A stretch of 64,000 nucleotides of DNA from Legionella longbeachae. GTDB lineage: Bacteria > Pseudomonadota > Gammaproteobacteria > Legionellales > Legionellaceae. The notes beneath the pieces were generated by a model. The model saw only the letters and a program-made list of their open reading frames with translations, made no database searches and had not been told where the DNA came from. The DNA lies in the NCBI RefSeq assembly GCF_004283175.1, contig NZ_RXNW01000003.1:236786-300785 (forward strand), in the 5' to 3' direction. The position numbers were made by a program, and so were the translations under genes. Each line of letters begins with the position of its first letter. Within the stretch, counting starts at the first letter, position 1. Of this stretch, positions 29,530 to 39,636 are shown in pieces.

Positions 29530-30647
29530 AAATGCCCATTAAATTCAATGTCATCTGTAGAGGCTCCGTGAAAGCTTTTTCTTTCTTTCACCATACGAAA
29601 AACGATATTAAACAAGGTCAGCATGCTTTTAAGCTCCAACCAGGGATAGGCTGGATCATTTAAAATATCTTTTGCTGCACGATAGTCAGCGATAAATCGT
29701 TTGGGATTTTTACGCAAATAGGGCAATCCATGCATCATCATTCCAAGTCCAAGCATTACTGCTTGTTCTGTTAGTTGATAATTTTGCTTTTTCCTATCCC
29801 AAATGTGTAGCCAATTGAGGTAGGGGGCAACCAAATGAAAGCCACTGGTTGTTCTTGGATTGCATTCCAAAACAAAGGCTCTATTTTCATCCAGAATAAA
29901 ATCAAAGGCAATTTGCCCACTGAATTGATATTGCTTACAAAATATCTGCATGAATTGTTTAATCGATTCTGGATCTGCAGGTTCAAAATAAATTCCAGCT
30001 GCAGGTCCTGCGGTATATTTGGGGTGGTAACATGAGTGGATTAATACCTCTCCTTCATGCGCTATAGCATAGGCACAATATTCCTTGCCGGTAATGAAAC
30101 GCTGGGCTAGATAAGGCACATCCAAAACTAATTCATCAATCACTTTTTGACTGGGTTTGAGAATTACATGTTCCCCAAAACGTGAAAATATAGGTTTTAA
30201 AACAATATCTGTATTTGCGGGAATATGTCTTTTATCCTCTTCAGTGCGTAATAACCAGCTTTCGGGCGCGTTAAGCCCATATTGTAATGCAAGTTGATTG
30301 AATTCGTATTTGTTATGCAATGGATTGAGTCTGTGAAAGGGTTCACAAAACAATTGAGTATGTTTGGATAACTCTTCATGGCCTTGGCTAATAAAGAAAA
30401 TTTCTTCGCATGTGGGGATCAACCAATCAATTTGATACTCAATCAATAAGCTCTTGAGCGTTTTTAAAAAAGCATCTAAATCTCGGTTGGGTTTTGGGAA
30501 AGTCAGATGTTTCTGAATACCTGTGACAAAACGACCCAAGGGAAAGTTCATGCTGTCTGCACTGAATACTTCATGGCCTTCTCGAATCAGAGTACGGATA
30601 ATATCCATGCTTGCTGGAGCTCGAGCTCCTGTGACTAATACTCTCAT
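29526..30647 (-). CDS. ATP-grasp family ligase
   Basis: 373 residues. An N-terminal Rossmann-like domain (VLVTGARAPASMDIIRTL) is followed by an ATP-grasp fold with VLKPIFSRFGEHV (nucleotide-binding lysine), QRFITGKEY, GQIAFDFI and the metal-binding VLECNPRTTSG. This is the carbamoyl-phosphate-synthase-like type that often makes amide or peptide bonds in small-molecule pathways. It is the first gene of the operon with the acyltransferase and Rieske oxygenase, with GGGGAG before the ATG. The substrate is unknown. Confidence 0.85.
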   Translation of the reverse strand: MRVLVTGARAPASMDIIRTLIREGHEVFSADSMNFPLGRFVTGIQKHLTFPKPNRDLDAFLKTLKSLLIEYQIDWLIPTCEEIFFISQGHEELSKHTQLFCEPFHRLNPLHNKYEFNQLALQYGLNAPESWLLRTEEDKRHIPANTDIVLKPIFSRFGEHVILKPSQKVIDELVLDVPYLAQRFITGKEYCAYAIAHEGEVLIHSCYHPKYTAGPAAGIYFEPADPESIKQFMQIFCKQYQFSGQIAFDFILDENRAFVLECNPRTTSGFHLVAPYLNWLHIWDRKKQNYQLTEQAVMLGLGMMMHGLPYLRKNPKRFIADYRAAKDILNDPAYPWLELKSMLTLFNIVFRMVKERKSFHGASTDDIEFNGHL

Positions 30648-30846
30648 TTCTCCCCATTTCCAATTAGTATTGGAAAAAGCTAAATGGTAAAGGTCTTCAC
30701 ATGACCTGTAAACAAATTTATGGTGTTTGTGATAGTGAGTATAAATAATTGTACCATTTTTTTTAAACGTAAATGGATTTTTATGCTGTTTTCTGAGCTC
30801 CCTAGTCTTGTTAAACTATTTAGCTCTATGTTGAGAGGAACTAAAA

Positions 30847-31923
30847 ATGTCTTTTTTACCTGAGTTAAAACGATATACTCAGCAAATTAAATTAGAGGAA
30901 CTAGGTATTCCTGGGCAAGAAAATCTGCAAAATGCAAGAGTATTGTGCGTAGGTGCTGGCGGAATAGGGGTTACGTTGTTGGCTTATCTGGCTGGTGCAG
31001 GAGTTGGGACTATAGGGATTATCGATGATGATACCATTGAGGAAGGTAATCTGCATCGCCAAATTCTTTATCAGGAAAAAGATGTTTGCAAGGCAAAGGC
31101 TGATGTTGCAAAAATCAAATTGCAGGCGTTAAATTCAAATATTAATATACATTCGTATGCATTTCGTTTAACTGCAGATAATGCTGAAGAAATCATTACC
31201 CAATACGATCTTGTCGCTGACTGTTCTGATAATTTTTATACACGCTATCTAGTTCATGATATTTGTTATGGGCTCGAAAAGCCTTACGTTTATGCAAGCG
31301 CTTATCAGTTCCAGGGACATTGCTCTTTATTTCATGGAAAAAAAAATCCATGTTTACATTGTTTATTTCCAGTTGTTCCTAATACGGGTGAAAGTTGTCA
31401 GACTGGTGGTGTTTTAGGCACTCTTCCCGGGCTATTGGGTATTTTGCAGGCAACAGAAATAATTAAATGGATTACTGGCAGTGGTGTTTCATTACTGAAT
31501 CGCTTGCTTTGTATCGACTTTCTAACCATGGATATAAAAAACATTCAGCTTACTAAAAATGAAGAGTGTCCGTTTTGTGTTTATGGTCAAAGTCTAAATG
31601 AGCGTGATTTTGGAATGTGTCTTCAGTCGAATCATGAGATTACAGTCTCAGGAGAGAATTTATCCCATTTTTTAGAGGCTAATCCAGGAATATTATTGCT
31701 GGATGTCCGTACAGCAGAGGAACACAGCGATAAAAATTTGGGGGGGAAATTAATTCCATTGGCACAATTGCCTGCACGTCTAAATGAGCTGAATCCCCTA
31801 GAGCCTATCCTTATTTATTGCAAGTCGGGTCGCAGAAGCCAGCAAGCAGTAATCTGCTTAAAAGAGGCTGGGTTTCGTAGTGTTTATCATTTGGCTCATG
31901 GTATTGATTCATTATCGGGATGA
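30847..31923 (+). CDS. ThiF/MoeB/HesA-type adenylyltransferase with C-terminal rhodanese domain
   Basis: 358 residues. The E1-like domain has the ATP-binding GAGGIGVTLLAYLAGAG, RQILY, the DCSDNFYTRY segment, and two zinc-binding pairs (CLHC and CPFC). The last ~100 residues are a rhodanese domain with active-site Cys in IYCKSGRRSQ. The protein should adenylate and sulfurate the C-terminal Gly-Gly of ThiS and/or MoaD. ThiS is encoded 7 kb upstream and no other ThiF is visible, so a role in thiamine synthesis is likely but unproven. Confidence 0.9.
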   Translation: MSFLPELKRYTQQIKLEELGIPGQENLQNARVLCVGAGGIGVTLLAYLAGAGVGTIGIIDDDTIEEGNLHRQILYQEKDVCKAKADVAKIKLQALNSNINIHSYAFRLTADNAEEIITQYDLVADCSDNFYTRYLVHDICYGLEKPYVYASAYQFQGHCSLFHGKKNPCLHCLFPVVPNTGESCQTGGVLGTLPGLLGILQATEIIKWITGSGVSLLNRLLCIDFLTMDIKNIQLTKNEECPFCVYGQSLNERDFGMCLQSNHEITVSGENLSHFLEANPGILLLDVRTAEEHSDKNLGGKLIPLAQLPARLNELNPLEPILIYCKSGRRSQQAVICLKEAGFRSVYHLAHGIDSLSG

Positions 31924-31964
31924 GTGGAATGTGGCAGATGAAGTTCTATTTTATTAGAAGGCTT

Positions 31965-33440
31965 TCATTGATGGAAAGCATCCTGTTTAAAGTCTGGAAC
32001 TTTTACGCCCTTATAATTAATAAAAGTCATCATTCCAGTCGCTTCATGGTAGAGCATATGGCAGTGAAACATCCAGTTTCCGGGGTTATCAGTATCAAAT
32101 TGTATTTTGACTGTAGAATGAGGTAAAACTAAAACGGTATCTCGCTTGGGCCCGTTTTTAAGTAATTTGCCATCAATTTCTGTGACTTCGAAAAAATGGC
32201 CATGTAAGTGCATTGGATGGGGCATGTCCGTTTGATTGATTAAAACTATTTCTGTTCTTTTGTTTTTATCAACACTTAATGGGGTGATATCAGGCCAAGC
32301 CTGATTATTCATTTTCCAAACATAATTCATCATGTCACCTTCTAAAGTGACAGTTAATGTTTGCATTGGCTGTTTTATAGAGAGAGGGGTTAATGCATGA
32401 CTTTTGAACTCTTGTTCATTATTTAGTCCCCCTGCAACCGTAGCTGCTTTTTCAGGCACTGATATTTTGGGGGCATCTGGAGTAGCCAATATTAACCCAG
32501 TTTGCATTTGGGTTCCGGCTCCCTGAGCCAAAATAGGATATGCTCCCTCACCTTTAGGGATTTTAATGAGAATATCAATACGCTGTCCAATTGCAAGCTG
32601 AAATTGATTTCCGGAGATTTCTTTGATAGGTTGCCCATCAACAGCGATTGCTTTACCTTGAAGTTTTCCCAGATTAATAAAAAAATTAGTCATTGCTGCA
32701 CCGTCAATAATACGGAGGCGAATTACTTCCCCACTATGAACTGTAAGTATCTCTGGATTGGAAAGACTATGATAGTTTGTTAAAAAAGCATCATATTTCA
32801 CATCATTTAAATCAGGCTCTGACGCATTACTTTTCATCGCGGTCGTATTTATTTCTGATTTTTGATTCATATCCTTCATCTTTTTTAAAGATGCGGTTCC
32901 TTTGTGTTTTAATTTAAATAAGATGGTTTTTGGTTTTTTATAGCTAAAATCACTGAGAAATAAAACCACGTCATGTTCATTATTTATTTCTTGGGGTTCA
33001 TAAATGATAAATGGAGCAGAAAGAAACCGCTGGACTTGCAAGTCAAAATGAGAATGCATCCAATAAGTTCCTGACTGATTTAATTTAAAACGATAGTGAT
33101 ACTCTCCTTGTGGTGGGATAGGTTGCTGCGTGACATAGGGAACACCGTCTTCTGCGTTAGGTAGAATTAGTCCATGCCAATGAACGACTGTAGGATGATC
33201 AGTCAAATTTTTAACTACTGCATCAAAGTATTGTCCCTTTACTCCTTTATAACCCCAAGTACCATCGGGTTGTTCGATTTTAAATACTTCAGTTTTTTTT
33301 CCATGAATAACAAGAGGAATTTTTTTTATAATAAGTATTGTTGATTGCTTTGAATGATTGAAATTTTTTTCAGCTAATGTATAGCCCGATACTGGGTAGC
33401 TCATTGAAATTAACAGTAGAACAAGCATCAGATTGCTCAT
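31965..33440 (-). CDS. Periplasmic multicopper oxidase
   Basis: 491 residues with an N-terminal signal peptide (about residues 1-19). All four copper-ligand blocks are present: HWHG (87-90), WMHSHF, HPMHLHGHFF, and HCHMLYHEATGMM near the end, where the methionine fits a type 1 copper ligand. Such enzymes oxidise Fe(II), Cu(I) or phenolics. Legionella pneumophila has a related enzyme, McoL, tied to iron uptake or Fe(II) tolerance; equivalence here is inferred. AAAGGGA precedes the ATG. Confidence 0.92.
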   Translation of the reverse strand: MSNLMLVLLLISMSYPVSGYTLAEKNFNHSKQSTILIIKKIPLVIHGKKTEVFKIEQPDGTWGYKGVKGQYFDAVVKNLTDHPTVVHWHGLILPNAEDGVPYVTQQPIPPQGEYHYRFKLNQSGTYWMHSHFDLQVQRFLSAPFIIYEPQEINNEHDVVLFLSDFSYKKPKTILFKLKHKGTASLKKMKDMNQKSEINTTAMKSNASEPDLNDVKYDAFLTNYHSLSNPEILTVHSGEVIRLRIIDGAAMTNFFINLGKLQGKAIAVDGQPIKEISGNQFQLAIGQRIDILIKIPKGEGAYPILAQGAGTQMQTGLILATPDAPKISVPEKAATVAGGLNNEQEFKSHALTPLSIKQPMQTLTVTLEGDMMNYVWKMNNQAWPDITPLSVDKNKRTEIVLINQTDMPHPMHLHGHFFEVTEIDGKLLKNGPKRDTVLVLPHSTVKIQFDTDNPGNWMFHCHMLYHEATGMMTFINYKGVKVPDFKQDAFHQ

Positions 33441-33598
33441 TTATATCCCTTTTTAAACTGTTATTGGAAATTATAGCTTAGAAAATTGAAGGTAATATTA
33501 TGAAAAACTGTTTTAATTTCCACTTTGATTCATTTACCTTAAGAGGAATTCGCTATATGATGTCACGCGATTATCAATCGTAGATTAAAGGAGATAGT

Positions 33599-33934
33599 AT
33601 GAGTTTTTTTATTAGCGATGCTATGGCTGCTGCAGGGACTACACCAACACCCCAAGCAGATGGAACTTTTTCACTCATTATGATCGCCGCTATTTTTGTG
33701 TTGTTTTATTTTATGCTCATTAGACCGCAAAACAAAAGAGCAAAAGAGCATCGTGATTTAATAAGTAAGTTAAAAAAAGGTGACGAAATAATTACTTCAG
33801 GGGGAATACTAGCCAAAGTAGTTAGTTTAGATGAGCAATACATCAAAATCAGTCTTGCAGAAGGTGTGGAGATTAATTTACAACGAGGCGCGGTGAGTGC
33901 TGTATTGCCAAAAGGTACTTTAAAATCTCTTTAA
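33599..33934 (+). CDS. yajC: Sec translocon accessory subunit YajC
   Basis: 111 residues with one N-terminal membrane segment (about residues 22-40) followed by the conserved MLIRPQNKRAKEH and GDEIITSGGI segments. It associates with SecDF. A strong AAAGGAGA site precedes the ATG. It heads the yajC-secD-secF operon. Confidence 0.96.
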   Translation: MSFFISDAMAAAGTTPTPQADGTFSLIMIAAIFVLFYFMLIRPQNKRAKEHRDLISKLKKGDEIITSGGILAKVVSLDEQYIKISLAEGVEINLQRGAVSAVLPKGTLKSL

Positions 33935-33955
33935 AAAGTCATAGGTACACGGAAA

Positions 33956-35812
33956 ATGCAAAATAAATATCCTTTATGGAAAAACCTGATGCTGATTGTC
34001 ATAGCAGTTGTTGGGTTAGTTTACGCCATACCTAATTTGTATACAGAAAATCCTGTAGTACAAATATCATCTGAAACACCAGTAGATTATGATGAATTAA
34101 AAAATCAGGTAGAAAATATCTTAAATAAGGATAAGCTGCACTATACATCCCTTGTTGTTCAAAACGAAGGTGTGGAAGTGGTTTTTTCATCTACTGATGC
34201 TCAATTATTAGCTCGCGACACTATAAAAAATGCTTTAGGATCTCAGTACACAGTGGCTTTAAATTTAGCACCTTCTACCCCAGGCTGGTTAGATGCCATT
34301 CATGCTGCGCCAATGAAGCAAGGTCTGGACCTTAGAGGTGGAGTGCACTTTTTATTAGAAGTTGATGTAGAAAGTGTGATTAGTCGCCGCTATGAAGGAA
34401 TCATGAAAAATATCAGTCAGGAGTTACGTGAGCTTGGTATTCGTTACACCGGCATACGTTTTATACCTGATAAAGGTGTTGAGCTACGTTTCCGTGATCC
34501 TCAATCTATGGATAATGCTTTTATAGGTTTAAAAGAAAAAATACCTGATCTTATTTTTGTAAAAAGTAAAGCAAATAATGGAATTATGGCATCAGTTTCT
34601 CCTACTGAGTTAAATACCATGCGACAAAATACCATTGAACAAACTATGAGTATTTTGCGTAATCGAGTGAATGAACTAGGAGTTGGTGAGGCGGTAGTAC
34701 AACAACAAGGGGCGACTCGAGTTGCTGTGGATTTACCAGGAATACAGGATGCGGCACGTGCCAAGCAAATTCTGGGCGGTACTGCTACCCTACAATTTTA
34801 TTTGGTAGATCAGGATAATGACCCACAAATTGCTAAACAAACGGGTGTTGTCCCTGTCAATGATAAATTGTTGATGATGGATGGATATCCTATCTTACTA
34901 AAGAGACAAGTAGTCCTTAGTGGTGATTCAATCACTTCCGCAGTTTCTAGCTATGATCAGCAAACGGCAACTCCAGCAGTACAAATACAACTTGGTGGGG
35001 GCGGTGAAAGTTTGTTTACTAAAGTTACTCGCGAAAATATTGGTAAACGTATGGCCATTGTGTATGTTGAAACTAAAAATAACATACAAACCGTAAATGG
35101 GGTTGAAAAGAGAATTACCCATCGTGAAGAGCGTGTTATTAGCGCCCCTGTGATTCAAAATGCTTTAGGCAATAATTTCCAAATTACCGGGCTTACTGAT
35201 TCTAAAGAAGCAAGCAATTTGGCTTTATTGTTAAGGGCAGGAGCGTTACCAGCAGCAATTTATCCGATAGAAGAGCGTACCGTAGGACCAACTTTAGGAA
35301 AAGAAAATATCCGCAGAGGCATCATTTCCCTCGAAGTAGGTATGGGCTTAATTCTAATTTTAATGCTGAGCTATTACCGTTTTTTTGGGCTTATAGCAGA
35401 TGTTGCTCTATTACTTAATCTGGTTTTGCTAAGTGCCTTGTTATCTGTAATTGATGCAACCCTTACGCTTCCAGGTATTGCTGGAATTGTATTGACGGTA
35501 GGTATGGCTGTAGATGCGAATGTGCTGATTTATGAACGTATCCGAGAGGAGTTACGACATGGCTTGTCACCTCAAGCAGCAATTTATGCTGGATATGAGC
35601 GTGCTTTTTCAACCATTCTTGATGCGAACATAACTACCCTGATTGTGGCAATCATTCTTTTTGCAGTGGGTACTGGGCCTGTGCGTGGATTTGCAGTAAC
35701 TCTTTCATTAGGATTATTAACCTCCATGCTCACCGGTATTACTTATACCCGTGCAATTGTAAATTGGTATTATGGTGGCAGAACCGTAAAAAAACTATCT
35801 ATAGGTATTTGA
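33956..35812 (+). CDS. secD: Protein translocase subunit SecD
   Basis: 618 residues, normal for SecD. It has one N-terminal membrane segment, then the GLDLRGGVHFLLEVD motif near residues 122-136, the large periplasmic P1 domain, and five C-terminal membrane segments including GIAGIVLTVGMAVDANVLIYERIREEL. It drives late steps of preprotein export with the proton motive force. It lies 21 bp after yajC and 13 bp before secF. Confidence 0.97.
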   Translation: MQNKYPLWKNLMLIVIAVVGLVYAIPNLYTENPVVQISSETPVDYDELKNQVENILNKDKLHYTSLVVQNEGVEVVFSSTDAQLLARDTIKNALGSQYTVALNLAPSTPGWLDAIHAAPMKQGLDLRGGVHFLLEVDVESVISRRYEGIMKNISQELRELGIRYTGIRFIPDKGVELRFRDPQSMDNAFIGLKEKIPDLIFVKSKANNGIMASVSPTELNTMRQNTIEQTMSILRNRVNELGVGEAVVQQQGATRVAVDLPGIQDAARAKQILGGTATLQFYLVDQDNDPQIAKQTGVVPVNDKLLMMDGYPILLKRQVVLSGDSITSAVSSYDQQTATPAVQIQLGGGGESLFTKVTRENIGKRMAIVYVETKNNIQTVNGVEKRITHREERVISAPVIQNALGNNFQITGLTDSKEASNLALLLRAGALPAAIYPIEERTVGPTLGKENIRRGIISLEVGMGLILILMLSYYRFFGLIADVALLLNLVLLSALLSVIDATLTLPGIAGIVLTVGMAVDANVLIYERIREELRHGLSPQAAIYAGYERAFSTILDANITTLIVAIILFAVGTGPVRGFAVTLSLGLLTSMLTGITYTRAIVNWYYGGRTVKKLSIGI

Positions 35813-35825
35813 AGACGAGGCTCAG

Positions 35826-36743
35826 ATGGAATTTTTTAATCCAAATTCAAACGTGGACTTTATGGGGGCTCGTCGTTGGACGGCAATGTTCTCTATATTG
35901 ATTTTTGTTCTTTCTATTGGTGCTTTGACCATTCATGGTTTGAAATGGGGACTGGATTTTACGGGTGGAACTCAAATTGAAGTTTCTTATTCTTCCGCTG
36001 CTGATTTGCCCTCAATTCGAGAAAGCTTGGCTAAAGCCGGATTTAAAGAGGCGCAGGTTGTAAGTTATGGTACGTCTAAAGATGTATTAATCAGTATTGC
36101 TCCACGGGAAGACAAAGAACAAGCGCGTTTGGTCGATCAAGTAATGACCGCTTTACCAGGAGCAAACAAGCAACGCGTTGAATTTGTTGGTCCTCAAGTA
36201 GGGCAGGAATTGGCAACTAAAGGCGCATTAGCGGTTGTTGTCTCCTTATTAGCGACAATGATATACATTGCAATGCGGTTCGAGTATAGACTTGCGGTGA
36301 GTTCTGCTGTTGCCCTTGTACATGATCCTGTTTTGATATTGGGAATTTTTGCTTTTTTCGGTGTCGAATTTGATCTAAAGGCATTAGCTGGATTGTTAGC
36401 AGTAATTGGATATTCATTAAATGATACGATTGTAGTTTTTGATAGGGTACGTGAAAATTTTGTTAAAATTCGTCGCGCTACTTCTATTGAAATTATGAAT
36501 ATCTCAATTAACCAAACGCTCTCACGAACTATAATGACTTCTACACTGACCCTGTTTGTCGTTCTTGCTTTGTTTATTTATGGTGGTGAGGCTATACATG
36601 GATTTTCTTTAGCGCTGATCATTGGTATCCTTATTGGTACCTATTCCTCCATCTATGTGGCCGGAGCTTTGGCTGTGGCTATGGGACTTGATAGAAAAGA
36701 CTTCCTGCCCAGTCAACGCAAGGAAATTGATAATCGGCCTTAA
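35826..36743 (+). CDS. secF: Protein translocase subunit SecF
   Basis: 305 residues. It has the KWGLDFTGGTQIEV motif near residue 39, a short periplasmic domain, and the C-terminal membrane block with GYSLNDTIVVFDRVREN. It is the partner of SecD in the Sec translocon, and the last gene of the operon; a bidirectional terminator follows at 36807. Confidence 0.97.
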   Translation: MEFFNPNSNVDFMGARRWTAMFSILIFVLSIGALTIHGLKWGLDFTGGTQIEVSYSSAADLPSIRESLAKAGFKEAQVVSYGTSKDVLISIAPREDKEQARLVDQVMTALPGANKQRVEFVGPQVGQELATKGALAVVVSLLATMIYIAMRFEYRLAVSSAVALVHDPVLILGIFAFFGVEFDLKALAGLLAVIGYSLNDTIVVFDRVRENFVKIRRATSIEIMNISINQTLSRTIMTSTLTLFVVLALFIYGGEAIHGFSLALIIGILIGTYSSIYVAGALAVAMGLDRKDFLPSQRKEIDNRP

Positions 36744-36806
36744 TGGTGTAGCCTTGGGGCGTGCTTGGATATTAATGAGTAAATGATTTCATTAAGAGCT
36801 AAAAAG

Positions 36807-36851
36807 CAGTTAAATCTCCAGAGTAATACTCCCACGATTTAACTGTTTTTT
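36807..36851. terminator. Bidirectional terminator between secF and the convergent gene
   Basis: CAGTTAAATC (36807-36816) pairs perfectly with GATTTAACTG (36836-36845), a 10-bp stem followed by TTTTTTG. A-rich sequence on the other side gives the minus strand its own T-run. Confidence 0.85.
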
Positions 36852-36854
36852 GTT

Positions 36855-38126
36855 TTAAATTAGGGATAATCCTTCAACCTCATCAGGTTCAGTGATTATA
36901 GGCTCTTTATTTTCTGATTGCTTTATTTCGGTGCCCCCTTTATTTGGGGTATAAAGGACTATTTGTTTATTGAGCTCTTCGAGTACTTCAGGAGGGATTT
37001 GCATCGGCAAGTCTTGGACTTCTTCACCTTCAATGCGTACTTCACCTTCTTCGGTGATTTCGAGGGTTTTTTTGGTACATCCAGTAGGTAATGCATTTTC
37101 AGGTACAAGTTGAATAGGAATCCCTGCGATAATTGTGGCACCATCCACAATACGTATCCCATCCATAACTGCAAATTGAGGTGCCTTACTGTAGTACCGA
37201 GCAATCAAGGAACAAACGGACCACAATAGATTATAAGCAAGATCGAAAGGAAGTCCTACTCCTATCCCTACTCCTTGCCCCAAATATCCTGCTGCTTTAC
37301 CCATAACATGGGCCAAACTGATAGTACAAAAAGAAGTAAGAAGCTTTGTCGCTATGACAGGTGCAAAAAGAGCGACACCAGTAGTCCCTGCGGGACTGAA
37401 TACTAATAAGGTACTACCAACCAGGGCTGTTAACTGCACACGTGGGCTAATCGCTGAGGTTGAGTTACTTACCCCTTCTGCTAACACTACGCCAACAGTT
37501 GCTCCAACATAGGAAAAAGCTGTGCCAAATAAAGGCTGGGTTAGTGAAATAATCGGGAAGTTTGCGGATGGATCTTTTATTTCTTTTTTATGACACATTT
37601 CTTTTAAAAATGTCGAGAATTGCTCCCATTCTTTTTCAGTAAATGGAGCTATTCCCTTTTTCTGTAACGTCATATTAGAATGCTCGAAGGCACTGGGGGT
37701 ACTAATAAGTCGTCCAGCTGTTAAATAGCATGTTTCTTTGTCTTCATCGTCTAGGAAGTTTTCAGGGCTTATTCCTAAATTATCTTCGATTATTCTATAT
37801 AAGGCCGAGTTTCTTTTTGAGCCATTAATTTGGGATTGTACATAAAGACAGGCTGCAACCATGAACCGTGCCGCAATTAGATAAACTTGCCGCTGTTGTG
37901 GTGTTTTAATGTCTTCTTCATTTAATAAATGAATTTTAAGAATTGCATTCACCTTTTCCAAAAATGAAACTTGTTTGTTTCTACTGATAACATCAGTTCC
38001 ACCAAAAAAGATAGGGGTACCGATTAGTGAAGGTTTTGCATTCAGATCAACATGTTTTTCAATTTCATAAGCTTTACGTATGTTATCGAATTTGGCAAGA
38101 TTCCCTGGTGCAAGAATAAAGTGCAT
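36855..38126 (-). CDS. Hypothetical membrane protein, candidate effector
   Basis: 423 residues. Residues 1-190 are soluble and helical. Residues ~195-300 hold glycine/alanine-rich hydrophobic segments that could form two to four membrane helices. The C-terminal ~90 residues are strongly acidic (EITEEGEVRIEGEEVQD, TEPDEVEGLSLI), with a hydrophobic residue at the very end. This resembles the acidic C-terminal signal of many Dot/Icm substrates, but that is pattern matching only. It stands alone, convergent with secF. Confidence 0.7.
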   Translation of the reverse strand: MHFILAPGNLAKFDNIRKAYEIEKHVDLNAKPSLIGTPIFFGGTDVISRNKQVSFLEKVNAILKIHLLNEEDIKTPQQRQVYLIAARFMVAACLYVQSQINGSKRNSALYRIIEDNLGISPENFLDDEDKETCYLTAGRLISTPSAFEHSNMTLQKKGIAPFTEKEWEQFSTFLKEMCHKKEIKDPSANFPIISLTQPLFGTAFSYVGATVGVVLAEGVSNSTSAISPRVQLTALVGSTLLVFSPAGTTGVALFAPVIATKLLTSFCTISLAHVMGKAAGYLGQGVGIGVGLPFDLAYNLLWSVCSLIARYYSKAPQFAVMDGIRIVDGATIIAGIPIQLVPENALPTGCTKKTLEITEEGEVRIEGEEVQDLPMQIPPEVLEELNKQIVLYTPNKGGTEIKQSENKEPIITEPDEVEGLSLI

Positions 38127-38379
38127 AATGTTCCTCGTCCTTTTGGTAAAGTACGTAATGTACTTAGTGTTCCATTAACTATTTATCTTACTTCTAAATT
38201 GTATAAATGCAATGTTATTTGATTATTTTTTACTAAATTGTTGTAATAAATTGAATGTTTTTAGTTTATTTAAAGATTAACCTATTGAAATGATGCTTTT
38301 TTTTAAGATTGTGATACTTTTAATTTATTGACTATAGTATTTTTCATCAAACCAAGTTTTTTATGATAAGGTAAGTGAA

Positions 38380-39258
38380 TTGATAAACAACACGCAAAAG
38401 GTAGACCTAATAGAAAGGCTTAATCATTTGTTTAGGCTTCTTCGCATCTCGCATTGGACTAAAGGTGCATTTGTGATGCTCGGATTTTGCTATACACCTA
38501 TCCCGGGATATTTTATTCCCGCACTGTTAGCTACTTTAGCATTTTGCCTTATTTCCAGTGCCGTTTATATTTATAATGATATTGAAGATAGAACTGAAGA
38601 CAGTTTACATCCCCATAAACGACATAGGCCATTAGCAAGTGAGAAAATTACAGTTTCTGAGGCAATTTTCATGCTGTTTTTGCTTTTACTTGTCGGGCTT
38701 ACTTTAGGTTGGTTAATTTCCAAAACATTAGCAATTATCCTGTGTGTTTATTTAGTAATAAATATAGCCTATAACCATCTTTTTAAGTTGATTCCTGTTA
38801 TTGACGTACTTTGTATTGCTGCAGGATTCATGTTACGGGTTTTAGCAGGTACATCAGGTATTGGTTTATCTATCTCTGTTTGGCTCATAGTTGCTGCAAC
38901 GTTAGTGAGCCTTTTTATTGCGTTAAATAAACGTAGAATGGAAATGCAATTAGGCCTAAAACATACAACACGTAAGGTACTGAAGAAATATAATCCTTTC
39001 ATGCTTCATTGGCTAATAATGATTATAGGCGTCGCTAGTTTTCTTACTTATGTCTTTTATATTATTTATGCCAGAGATCAATCGTTTTACTTTATGTTGA
39101 CTGTGCCCTTTGCAGCGATCGCGTTATGGCGGTTTGCTTGGTTGGCAATGCAGGATATTGAAAATGACGATCCTGTAATTGTTTTTTTACATGATCGATT
39201 ATCACGAATCAATCTTTGGTGTTTCGTTATTTTAACTTTTATGGCATTAGCGCAATGA
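38380..39258 (+). CDS. UbiA-family prenyl/polyprenyl-phosphate transferase
   Basis: 292 residues with about eight membrane helices. The first Asp-rich motif is NDIEDRTEDSLHPHKRHRPLASGKI-like (reads NDIEDRTEDS, then KRHRPLAS) near residues 61-82, and a second Asp motif follows near residue 132 (IPVIDVLCIAAGFMLRVLAG). This layout is closest to decaprenyl-phosphate phosphoribosyltransferase-type UbiA proteins rather than ubiquinone UbiA. A TTG start at 38380 has AAGGTAAG upstream. The neighbouring nucleotide-sugar dehydratase suggests a role in surface glycan synthesis, as an inference. Confidence 0.8.
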   Translation: MINNTQKVDLIERLNHLFRLLRISHWTKGAFVMLGFCYTPIPGYFIPALLATLAFCLISSAVYIYNDIEDRTEDSLHPHKRHRPLASEKITVSEAIFMLFLLLLVGLTLGWLISKTLAIILCVYLVINIAYNHLFKLIPVIDVLCIAAGFMLRVLAGTSGIGLSISVWLIVAATLVSLFIALNKRRMEMQLGLKHTTRKVLKKYNPFMLHWLIMIIGVASFLTYVFYIIYARDQSFYFMLTVPFAAIALWRFAWLAMQDIENDDPVIVFLHDRLSRINLWCFVILTFMALAQ

Positions 39259-39636
39259 AATTGCAATTAGGGGAGTATGATTGTAATTTCATTGTATTAT
39301 TTTTCTATTTAATGATTTTATATCTATTAAGTCTGAAGGGGCGTGCTTATTATTTTGACTTCATTAATTGAGCAAGGGAAAGTAATATATAGACTTGGTG
39401 ATACAAAAAAATTGTTAAACAAGCCAAATAATTATACATTAAGCTAAATTTATATGGCTAATAACCATGATTCAATTTATCGTTATGAAATATATACAAA
39501 CTCTTCTGAGATTTTGCCGATTGGACAATATATTATTTATTAGGGATTTCCATTATAAAAAGCAATTTTTTGATGTTATAAAGATAAACCTAATGTACTA
39601 TCCCTGGACCACAGATGGGTTCAGAAGGACTATTAT
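39259..39636. other. AT-rich intergenic region
   Basis: About 380 bp between the UbiA-type gene and the dehydratase gene. No convincing frame, RNA gene or strong hairpin is seen; it probably holds the promoter of the downstream gene. Confidence 0.4.
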
